Positions 56,316-64,000 of a DNA stretch of 64,000 nucleotides are shown here, in pieces. Position numbers and translations under genes: made by a program. The DNA lies in the NCBI RefSeq assembly GCF_026262505.1, contig NC_067206.1, positions 9,110,268 to 9,174,267 on the forward strand. Reading direction: 5' to 3'. A model generated the notes under the pieces. The model saw nothing but the letters and a program-made list of their open reading frames with translations, was not told where the DNA came from and ran no database searches. How positions within the stretch are numbered: the first letter of the stretch is position 1; each line of letters starts with the position of its first letter. The stretch is from Trichomonas vaginalis G3. Lineage: Eukaryota > Parabasalia > Trichomonadida > Trichomonadidae.

Positions 56316-56831
56316 TCATTGCTTTATAACTCTCTTCCTTGGTTTCTTTTTAGTTGCTTTCTTCACGTCTGTCTCCAACTTGACTGTCTTTCTTCTTCGT
56401 CCGTAATGATACCAGTTACTTCCACCAGTCAATGGGTCAAATGGTCTTTCGTAAGGGTTTCCATACATTCCATAGGGACCATACGGAAGAACTACTGGTG
56501 GAGGAAGAGTTCCATCGACTCTATTTAAATGCATTGTTTCACCTTTCATCTGGTCATTAAAGTCTTTTGCGTGTTTTGCAAACTCATCGTCCTTTCCTAA
56601 AGCATTTTCTGACTCAGTCGCAACCAAATTGGATGCTTTATTTATGAGCCCTATTTTATTTAATCTTAACTTCTTTGCAACCCAGCCTCCAATCTTCCCT
56701 TTATTTGCATCTAATGTCTTCGAAACCCTTCCTCCACTCATTTTATTTACTGCGTCATAAGCTCCAAGTGCTTTTGCTCCAAATGCTAATGCTTTTGTTC
56801 CCATTGCGCCTAAAGCTGCCCAAGCTACCAT
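56316..56831 (-). CDS. Basic Gly/Ala-rich virion protein candidate, copy C (171 aa)
   Basis: Intact and identical in protein sequence to 15449-15964 as far as I can compare, with only a few silent base changes. That level of conservation, in an element with many broken genes elsewhere, suggests recent amplification from one source. The stop/start overlap with the upstream gene is kept. Confidence 0.78.
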   Translation of the reverse strand: MVAWAALGAMGTKALAFGAKALGAYDAVNKMSGGRVSKTLDANKGKIGGWVAKKLRLNKIGLINKASNLVATESENALGKDDEFAKHAKDFNDQMKGETMHLNRVDGTLPPPVVLPYGPYGMYGNPYERPFDPLTGGSNWYHYGRRRKTVKLETDVKKATKKKPRKRVIKQ

Positions 56832-57052
56832 TTACACCATATTAAAATCATCTCTCTTCAATATTATCTCATAAAAGTTCTCGTTACTGGAGAAAGTCAA
56901 TGAAACATAAGCGTTCTCACGGCTTCGCCCTCACCGCTTTGCGGTCTATCTAACTTCTTTCTTATCTCATCTATTCTCAAAATGTCTGAACAATTGCTAA
57001 CATCTTCTACAACAGTTATTTCATCATGAATGACCTTCAAGAACAAGCTCAT
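56832..57052 (-). pseudogene. Small Polinton protein with double-hairpin insertion
   Basis: Compared with the 65-residue gene in copy B, it has extra GC-rich DNA (56920-56945) between the codons for Arg-Lys-Lys and Asn-Val-Tyr. On the minus strand this reads ACCGC-AAA-GCGGT, GA, GGGC-GAA-GCC. Net length change is +23 bases, which shifts the frame; translation would stop after about 51 residues. If the second hairpin had its fourth C (GCCC), the inserted block would restore the phase, so a one-base loss within the hairpin is the simplest history. Confidence 0.75.
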
Positions 57053-57934
57053 TTAATATGCTATTAAAATCATCTCAATAATGAGTCCATCCTTTCCATC
57101 TTTAGGTAGCACAACATCTTTCATTGAAGAAGGTTCGACAAGTCTTATGTTAAACTTACTGACAAAGTTTGTTATACTATAATGCTTCGGCGGCGAATAC
57201 ATGTAGTTTGAAAGACATAATATAGATTCTTCAGCAAATTCACTTATACTGGATTTTATAACAATGTTCTCACGAGACCAAATACCACCAATTGACAATC
57301 TTGTAAGCAATCCTGCTGAACCTTCAACTGTAAACGTCGATGGTAACATTCCACGAAGGTCATCTATTGACATCGTTGAGTCACTGAATTTAAATATTTT
57401 CTTAAAGCAATCGTCATTATCTAACCATGCAATAGCTTTGAAGTTTTCATTCGAATATACATCTGCTTCATTAAATGTAAAACCTGACTTCTTTGCAGAG
57501 ACGACTTTAAAATCTATTGAGTTTGTTTCAAAATTATATGCTATGGTAACTTCTGAAGGTAATGGATGTCCTTCCGCAGTCAGTTGTTCTCTCACTACCG
57601 TTTGAAGCTTTGTGTTAAAAACTTTCATGTCATCTCCTGTGTCTAGGTTCACATACACAGCAACAGGAAAACTATCTTGCTTCTTTGTTTCATCATTATA
57701 TCTCAAAACATTAAAGTTCTTCAATAATATTGTTCTTCCTGCTGGAATACTTCGAACCTGTCTGATTTCAATAGCTTTCTCACCTCCTACATACTCTACC
57801 CAGTGCCTTGGATATTCATAAGTATACTGACTTTCTTGAATTTTGGTTGGTTTCATCATAACGTGTTCATAGTATATCTTTATACTCTTGTCAGTTAGAC
57901 TCGGTGCTATGTTCTGAATATTTCTGACTTGCAT
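57053..57934 (-). CDS. Penton-like minor capsid protein candidate, copy C (293 aa)
   Basis: Intact. Differs from the copy B protein at only a few residues (for example a Lys-to-Thr near residue 196 and Ser-to-Thr near 139). Same start choice and same 16-bp divergent spacer with the ATPase. See 16163-17044 for motif and reasoning. Confidence 0.72.
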   Translation of the reverse strand: MQVRNIQNIAPSLTDKSIKIYYEHVMMKPTKIQESQYTYEYPRHWVEYVGGEKAIEIRQVRSIPAGRTILLKNFNVLRYNDETKKQDSFPVAVYVNLDTGDDMKVFNTKLQTVVREQLTAEGHPLPSEVTIAYNFETNSIDFKVVSAKKSGFTFNEADVYSNENFKAIAWLDNDDCFKKIFKFSDSTMSIDDLRGMLPSTFTVEGSAGLLTRLSIGGIWSRENIVIKSSISEFAEESILCLSNYMYSPPKHYSITNFVSKFNIRLVEPSSMKDVVLPKDGKDGLIIEMILIAY

Positions 57935-57950
57935 TTTTAATGGAGATAAA
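57935..57950. promoter_or_regulatory. 16-bp bidirectional promoter candidate, copy C
   Basis: Same TTTTTAATGGAGATAA spacer between the minor capsid candidate and the ATPase as in copies A and B. Confidence 0.55.
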
Positions 57951-58838
57951 ATGAAGCATTTAATACATGACGTAGATGAAGACATGAATGAAACTACAGA
58001 CAAACTTAACTCTTCTCTCATTCTTCCTTTCAGTAAGGACTATGAGTTCTGTTCAAATGGCGTTTATTTCTATTGTGGAAAGATGGGTTCAGGTAAGACA
58101 TTTAATTTAATTCGTCATATACTCATAACAGAGCGTTTAGGAAACGACTCTTACTATGACCAAATCATTATATCAGCAACTTCAGACTCTATGGACTCAA
58201 CAGCGAAAACATTTATGTCAAAAGTTCAAGCCTCTGTCGTTAAAGTTCCAGACAGTGAACTCATTGAATTTCTTCAACGTTACATTCGACGTAAGAGGAA
58301 ATATTATGCCATCGTTGAATTTATACAGTCAGGAATGCAAAAGACTTCTGAGGAGATGGAAAGAATTATTAACAAACACCACTTACGTCAGTACTCAGGA
58401 GTTTACGATATGAAACGACTGACAAACTACATTCTATCAAAACTTTCAAAATACCCCTTCAAAAAATATCCTTCAAATACTTTGTTAGTTTGCGACGACT
58501 TCGCCGGAAAAGGTTTAGTGTCAAAACCAGACTCACCATTAGCTAATATCATTACTAAAGTCAGACATTACCATTTAACTGTAGCAATACTTATGCAAAC
58601 ATGGAGGTTTTTAGCTTTAAACATAAAACGTCTCATAACTGACTTCGTTATCTTTCAAGGTTTCTCACGTTATGATATTGAACTCATTTGGAAACAGTCA
58701 GGTATAACATTACCTTTTGAAGAAATTTGGGAAGCATATAAGTCTCTCATCTCTCCTCGTTCATACCTTGAGATTCATATCATGACTAATACCATTAAAG
58801 TCAAAAATATTCCATGGGAACGACCAACATTGTTTTAA
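57951..58838 (+). CDS. FtsK/HerA-type genome-packaging ATPase (295 aa)
   Basis: The only intact copy of this gene in the window. Walker A Gly-Lys-Met-Gly-Ser-Gly-Lys-Thr is at residues 43-50, Walker B Leu-Leu-Val-Cys-Asp-Asp-Phe at 178-184, and a Leu-Met-Gln-Thr sensor-like motif near 214-217. Size and motifs match the A32-like packaging ATPases that define Polintons and related viruses (adenovirus IVa2 is a different fold). It would drive element DNA into a capsid. Divergent from a minor capsid candidate and convergent with the unknown 58835 gene, whose stop codon it overlaps. Confidence 0.93.
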   Translation: MKHLIHDVDEDMNETTDKLNSSLILPFSKDYEFCSNGVYFYCGKMGSGKTFNLIRHILITERLGNDSYYDQIIISATSDSMDSTAKTFMSKVQASVVKVPDSELIEFLQRYIRRKRKYYAIVEFIQSGMQKTSEEMERIINKHHLRQYSGVYDMKRLTNYILSKLSKYPFKKYPSNTLLVCDDFAGKGLVSKPDSPLANIITKVRHYHLTVAILMQTWRFLALNIKRLITDFVIFQGFSRYDIELIWKQSGITLPFEEIWEAYKSLISPRSYLEIHIMTNTIKVKNIPWERPTLF

Positions 58839-59235
58839 AGTTTAACCTTCAACTGACTGATGGTAAACAAATTCCATGCATCTCTGTCGCCATTTCTGTT
58901 AATATTTTTGCTGTCATTCATATCATCCACTTCTCCATCCGTTAGCTTTTGAGGATATGTGTTAGAATAGCTGTTCTTAAATGAAGGCTTTCTCCCTTGA
59001 GAGCATAAACTCTATAACTTTCTGCATACTTTATGTTTGAACCTCCTGAGCCATCATTGACATAAATTTTTATAGGCTTCCACCCTTTGTTCATGTTCCT
59101 GCTTCTTCCCTTAGCTCTTTTGTTCAGTAGTTCTACATCTTTATACACAGCTCCTGTCTCAGTGAATTCAACAATATTTTCATTCGTTAGCTTTACATTC
59201 AAACCCTTGTCGAGTATATTGTTCATTTCATACAT
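58835..59235 (-). pseudogene. Conserved Polinton protein (133 aa in copy A), frameshifted
   Basis: The N-terminal ~75 codons are intact (from Met-Tyr-Glu-Met-Asn-Asn). Base losses near 58993-58998 then shift the frame, so the open frame continues only to 58942. Copies A and B are open here, so the lesion is private to this copy. Confidence 0.72.
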
Positions 59236-59260
59236 ATAAAAGGTTTTTATTCTATATGAA

Positions 59261-59875
59261 ATGAGAAGCAAATCCATCTTAGCTGGTGCCGTTAATGTTC
59301 CAATTGAACCAACATCAAATGTTGACTCACGAACGACAAACAATATTGTCATAAAGAACTATAGTTCAGAGTGTTTGAAAGAAAAAGAACCAGAACTGAA
59401 ATCCGTGAATTTAAACTCAGCTTCAAACGCTAACGCTACATCAGATGTTAAGTTAGAGTATCCACCACTGGACCAAATTCTTTCAAGAGAAGCCAACGAC
59501 AATCCTTACATAAATGTTCAAACAAATCCTTCAGATAACGTAGACCATTACCTTCTTCAGTTATACCAAACAATTTTACTCAAAGACGATAAGAAGCTTT
59601 TGACAAATCTTATAAGCAAGAACCAAATAATTCTAACAAAGGAGGACCTTGAAAATGTTATATCACGAATAACAGGGAAACAATGTGTCATTGACTATCT
59701 CGACCCTGAAATCGAATGCTGTGGTCAAACGCCACCATTCATGAAAATAGGTAACATCCGCATCATTGAAACACCAGGAACTACAGGAGTTGAGTTTAAG
59801 TATAAATATTCGAATGAATATACAAAACTTTCAACAGAATATAAACTTTGCTTGAAATATGTTTTAGTAAATTAA
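59261..59875 (+). CDS. Conserved 204-aa Polinton protein, intact copy
   Basis: Ser/Asn-rich low-complexity N-terminus (residues 1-65), then Asp-His-Tyr-Leu-Leu-Gln-Leu-Tyr-Gln-Thr-Ile-Leu (helical). A compact C-terminal half has Ile-Thr-Gly-Lys-Gln-Cys-Val-Ile-Asp-Tyr-Leu-Asp-Pro-Glu-Ile-Glu-Cys-Cys-Gly (about 138-156) and a beta-rich end. The Cys cluster could bind metal or form a disulfide. Unknown function. Copies A and B are broken, so this is the reference copy. The stop overlaps the convergent 59872 gene by four bases. Confidence 0.72.
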   Translation: MRSKSILAGAVNVPIEPTSNVDSRTTNNIVIKNYSSECLKEKEPELKSVNLNSASNANATSDVKLEYPPLDQILSREANDNPYINVQTNPSDNVDHYLLQLYQTILLKDDKKLLTNLISKNQIILTKEDLENVISRITGKQCVIDYLDPEIECCGQTPPFMKIGNIRIIETPGTTGVEFKYKYSNEYTKLSTEYKLCLKYVLVN

Positions 59876-60141
59876 AGCAATTTGTAATATCTATCCAAAA
59901 CTTCTTCAACAGTATCGAACTCATCTTCATAATGCAAACCTAATCTTATTGACTTGGTGCAGTTTTCACTAACACAATATAGCGCTTTGCGCTCGGCGCC
60001 TTTGACGCCTTTTTCTGTTCTCTTGACTGACATAACTAATTCATTTGTTTCATCAAACAGCAACAACCAAAGTTCATGACCTAATACATAACATTCATAC
60101 TTTATATTTTTAGCTCTGAGTTCTCTTGTAAGCTGTTGCAT
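59872..60141 (-). CDS. Small Polinton protein (89 aa), intact copy
   Basis: Begins Met-Gln-Gln-Leu-Thr-Arg-Glu-Leu-Arg; its first ~13 codons overlap the 3' end of the upstream gene in another frame. It has beta-like strands (Trp-Leu-Leu-Leu-Phe-Asp-Glu-Thr-Asn-Glu-Leu-Val-Met-Ser-Val-Lys), then a basic turn encoded by two GC-rich hairpins (59981-60009), two Cys and an acidic helical C-terminus. Not recognised. Confidence 0.66.
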   Translation of the reverse strand: MQQLTRELRAKNIKYECYVLGHELWLLLFDETNELVMSVKRTEKGVKGAERKALYCVSENCTKSIRLGLHYEDEFDTVEEVLDRYYKLL

Positions 60142-60879
60142 TTAATATTTTCTAAAAAGTCAACTTCAACAGTCATTCGCACTGGTGCCTTCAGTTCTAC
60201 AGGCTCTCCTTGAAAGTCAACAAGTCTGAATTGCATGTCTTTCAAATTATGAGGACTAATGCGAATCCATTTACCTAAATGAGTTGCTATGACAGGAACG
60301 TTTGGAATGAACATTGAATTGACTGCATAACAGAAAGACTTATATTCTACTGAACCTTTACTATTAACTCCTGAAATACCTGTGACATTAGCTATTTTAG
60401 ACTCAATGTACAAACAATTACCATAACATACGTATGGAACAGATTTCATCTCAATCGTTTTGTCAACACTTTTCAAAGGAAATGTCATATGGTATGCTCC
60501 CAGAAGCAATTGAACTCTATGACTCATTCGTGTTATCTTAAAACTCCTTCACATAACTGAACTTCAAAACTCCTGCAATAAGTTTAACATTCATTAAGTT
60601 TTCTTCGTTATCCTTGTTTATTGTAGTATTTATGAGAGCATTTAACACTCCAGCTAATGTTTCCATCTTATATTCTACATTATTGTGAAATCTTATTTCG
60701 TGCTTCTTTCCATCTATTTCAAACTCCATGAAATCTGTTTCATCTGTTATGACAAAAGTTGCGATAGTATTGAAGTCAACAACTCTGAAAGCAAGTGCTT
60801 CATTCTGTAGACCTAAGTTTGTTTGAAGCTTTACTGTTCCATATTCGTTTGGGTCTGTACTTTGCAAATAGAACAACAT
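60102..60879 (-). pseudogene. Capsid-type protein starting MLFYLQS, one frameshift
   Basis: N-terminal piece 60538-60879 and C-terminal piece 60102-60527, about 258 residues in total. The break is near 60535-60545, where an extra A appears in the codons for Lys-Ile-Thr-Arg. Beta-rich, with Phe-Arg-Val-Val-Asp-Phe-Asn-Thr early and Val-Arg-Met-Thr-Val-Glu-Val-Asp-Phe-Leu-Glu late. By gene order (always paired divergently with the fibre gene) it may be the protein that holds the fibre, as a penton base would. All three copies are broken in the middle third, each differently. Confidence 0.72.
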
Positions 60880-60896
60880 TTTATTCTCATTAAAAT
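60880..60896. promoter_or_regulatory. 17-bp bidirectional promoter candidate, copy C
   Basis: TTTATTCTCATTAAAAT between the divergent ATGs of the MLFYLQS protein and the fibre, as in copies A and B. Confidence 0.55.
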
Positions 60897-63800
60897 ATGA
60901 CTATTGCTGCATATGCGTATGAAACAAATGAAGCAAGAAGAGCACATGAACTAGTAAACGAAAACTCAACTTTAACCATTGAAGGCAATGATTTAGTCAT
61001 TGACGATGGAAAAACTAAAAAAGTCATTGATTTCGATACTTTTAACACTTATGACCCATTCATTACAACAAGCAAGGTTCCTATCATAAATGATGGAACG
61101 GTGCAATATATAAATTCTACAGTAGATGCCTCATTAGTGAAAGTATTAAATGTTCTCATTGAATTGTTAAAGAGCTTTCGATTTGACGACAACATTAAAT
61201 GCCTAAAGAATTTAGTCATGAATGAGAAACAAATTCTTGGCGTTGCTGGTAGCAGTAATGATGTACACCTTATGACATTAGAATATTATAACGAACATAA
61301 AGATGAACTGAAAGGAGAGAAGGGTGACACCGGACCTCAAGGACCACAAGGAATACAAGGAATACAAGGAATACAAGGAATCAAGGACCTCAAGGCGAAA
61401 ACGGTTTGGATGGAAAGGATGGAAAGGATGGAAAAACTGCTAAATCATGGATATGGGACCTTATAAATACTGGTTTAACAGCTGCTTCATATGGAGTTCT
61501 TCAATACCAAATCGGAAAGATATGGGCGGTACTTGGTGAAGAAGTTTTAAATGACGTTAAAAATGCTTTGAACTTCATTTCAAATGGTTCGGATACTATT
61601 AAAACTTTATCTGGTTGGATGCAAGAAACAAGGAGTCAAATAGATACTGTAAGACGTATAGCAAACAATGCACGTACGGGATTGGATACTTTACGACAAG
61701 CACAAAATACACTAAAGGAAGCAAATGATATTCTTGGCTCAGTATCAGACATGCATGAAGATTGGCTTAAAGGTATTGACAAATCTTTAAAAAATCACAG
61801 TCAGTCTATTGCTGACTACAAGAAAAGTATAGATTTTTTACATAGTGCTATGGACGTACATGATGGAAGCATAAGGAACTTACTTAATGCTAACAATAAC
61901 TTACCAGGAACTATTAAAGCATTTATAAAGTCCTTTGTAAAACCCGGTGCTCTAACATTTAGGTCTTTGAGAGCAAGAGCATTGAAGTCAAGAGATGCAG
62001 AAACTCCAACAGAACCTACAGAAGGAACTGAAACAACAGAAACTCCAGAAGAACCACCAAAACCAACAGCTAATGAAATATTGTTCGAATATTTTCCAAG
62101 GTACTCTGTTCTCATTGCATACATTCAAGAAATACTTAAGAAAGCAGACTTGACTTTAGGAGATGATGAAAGTTCTGTATATCTTTCGTTCCAGTTTCAA
62201 ATAGCAGAACTTTTGAGACAGATATGCTTAATGTATGACAACATCTCTGATTTCACAAGATATGATGACGACCATGACCCCGAACACGGTGAAGAAGAAG
62301 TTTTACAAACATCCATTAAGACAGGAAAGGTTTTAACTCAAAGTCTCATTATTGACACCAAAGATGGCGAAGTGGACGTTCTTCAAGAGCTGAAGAAAAA
62401 TACTTCTTCGGGAGGTGGTGGTAGGCATGAACTTGAAATAAATGAGATAGAAGAGAAATTAGCCGAAAAAGCAGATAAAGAACATAAACACAATATCTCC
62501 GATATAAATGAACTTCAAGCTACATTAAATAGTAAAGCGGACAAAAATGAACTTGACGCAATGAACAAAGTTTTGAAATCTCATAAACACAACATCTCCG
62601 ATATAAATGAACTTCAAGCTACATTAAATAGTAAAGCGGACAAGAACCATGTTCATTATATAACTTCAGACGAACAGATTATAACGGACTACCATGGATA
62701 TTTAACACGAAGTGATGAAGCGAAGACAAAAAATGTTAATGAAAGAAGATATAAATACATTCGTGCTAAAGGTTATGACATAAGCTGTACTGTACAGTAT
62801 GATGTAGCTAAAGCACCAGAAGCATTTGGTTATACCGGTGAAATTTATGCCTCTACTTTCAATGTTAACGGTGTATTAGTTGAACCAAGATTTACTTTGA
62901 GAGTTAAGGCAAAAATAACGTTTGAAGATGCTATTAAAAGTAAAGCTGACAAAGTTGAACTCGAAGCAACGAACAAAGTTTTGAAATCTCATAAACACAA
63001 CATCTCCGATATAAATGAACTTCAAGCTACATTAGACAGTAAAGCTGACAAGAACCATACACATAAATCCTTCACTACTGTTAGAGCAGACGACATAATA
63101 TTGAACTTTGACCTTGGTTCAAGTGCACCATTAGAAAATCCAAGTACAAGCGTAAAAGATACTCTTAACAGTTTAGATAAGAGTTGCAGGAACATTGAAA
63201 GTCATGCCAGAAACTTTGAAGCACATGAACTACCAACAATGTTAGATAAGAAAGCAGATAAAACTTATGTGGATGCAGAACTAACAAAGAAATTTTCGAA
63301 ACCAGATACAATGACATTTACAACAGAAATTATAAATGGTGAACCAGCAACTCCATTTGAATTTGTTAGAGGTCTTCAACCAGATACTTTTGAATTTTTC
63401 TTGGATAATTCTATTGAACTAACATTACATTATAAAAGTGGAACAAATGCAACATTTCATCCGGGAGATACATTCCAAATGGTATTTAATGACATAAGTT
63501 CTTTAGAATATGTTTATAGAGTTATGAGCATATATGATTTAATATATCCTATAGGAGCTGTTTATACGTCTATGAATCCAATAAATCCAAACACTTTATT
63601 TGGTGGTAGATGGTATGAAATAGTTGACAGTTTTCCATTCTACACTAATACGCAGTCAATGAAGATGGGAGGTTCAAAGAAAATAGGTATTGAAAACCTT
63701 CCTTCACATATGCATAGGTTCAGTGGAAGAACATCTGTGGAAGGAAACCATTCACATTCAATAACAAAAAGAGGTTATACAAATCTTGCAGCGGGTTCGG

Positions 63801-63982
63801 ATAGACAGGGAATGCATAGATATGATATTTCAACTGACCCAGTAGATTCAAGCACAGGTATTTTCTGTGGAACTGCAGGAAATCATACACATGTTGTAGC
63901 TGGTATTACAGACCCAGCAGGTAATGGAAAAGATTATATGCCTCCTTATATAACAATGCACGCTTGGATACGAGTTGGTTAA
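60897..63982 (+). pseudogene. Fibre protein, copy C, frameshift in the collagen-like run
   Basis: First piece 60897-61466, second 61406-63982, so only one break, at about 61380 inside the GGAATACAA repeat. Copy C has three full 9-base units plus an 8-base one, where copy A has three. The second piece is open for 858 codons. It has the helical region, an Ala-Glu-Thr-Pro-Thr-Glu-Pro stretch, Lys-Ala-Asp-Lys linkers (several followed by His-Lys-His or His-x-His) and the complete collar-like C-terminus ending Met-His-Ala-Trp-Ile-Arg-Val-Gly. About 1,027 residues if in frame. The integrase ATG would follow just beyond the window. Confidence 0.86.
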
Positions 63983-64000
63983 ACTCTTTAACTTTACATA

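Larger units (their letters stand above)
55679..64000. mobile_element. Polinton copy C, left part (runs off the window)
   Basis: Starts AGTTAGTATGACTATC, then a TIR whose outer ~480 bp is diverged from A/B. From about 56164 on, the sequence is nearly identical to A and B. ATPase, minor capsid candidate, basic protein, 204-aa and 89-aa genes are intact, so this is the best-preserved left half. The window ends just after the fibre gene, with CTTTAACTTTACATA, the leader that precedes the integrase ATG in copy B. The six bases before the terminus are AAATTT, the predicted target duplication. Confidence 0.93.

Overview
The window looks like nuclear DNA of a parabasalid protist. Trichomonas vaginalis or a close relative is the best guess. 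The reasons are AT-rich sequence, intronless single-exon genes, TCA-type initiator-like motifs before some host genes, and very dense Maverick/Polinton DNA transposons, which are known to fill a large share of trichomonad genomes. The species is inferred, not proven.

Layout. 1-532: microsatellite and flank. 533-7816: left part of a decayed Polinton (copy A), ending in a 100-N assembly gap. 7917-11059: host flank with one intact STE20/MST-type kinase gene. 11068-14603: a non-coding 3.5-kb transposon with 19-bp terminal inverted repeats (TIRs) and an 8-bp target duplication (TSD), holding a 132-bp satellite. 14784-37602: a complete 22.8-kb Polinton (copy B) with about 690-bp TIRs and a 5-bp TSD. 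37603-47905: host segment with a frameshifted MULE transposase, a BTB-domain gene, an unidentified 630-residue gene, prefoldin subunit 5, and two kinds of TTAA-flanked inverted-repeat element. 47906-55678: part of a second Polinton family (D), with a Dam-like methyltransferase broken by a TA-flanked insertion and an integrase broken by a hairpin satellite. 55679-64000: left part of a third copy of the A/B family (copy C), apparently inserted into D.

Polinton genes form a virus-like set: integrase, protein-primed DNA polymerase B, FtsK/HerA-type packaging ATPase, double-jelly-roll major capsid protein, several penton-like minor capsid candidates, small membrane-active or basic virion candidates, a KilA-N regulator, and a large fibre protein with a bacteriophage tail-collar-like C-terminus. 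I found no adenovirus-type protease. Many genes are divergent pairs separated by only 16-18 bp. Many Polinton genes carry single-base indels, while the host genes other than the MULE are open, so the copies are decaying or imperfectly assembled.

The most unusual signals are: (1) a fibre protein built from cassettes joined at repeated KADK-x-H-x-H linkers, with one 213-bp cassette almost identical between two otherwise diverged families; (2) tandem GC-rich double-hairpin mini-elements inside Polinton genes, one of them polymorphic between copies; (3) a TIR-end hairpin whose stem sequence changes between copies while pairing is kept; (4) an integrase whose third catalytic residue is Asn or Asp instead of Glu; and (5) a satellite of four back-to-back hairpins per monomer that splits an integrase gene.
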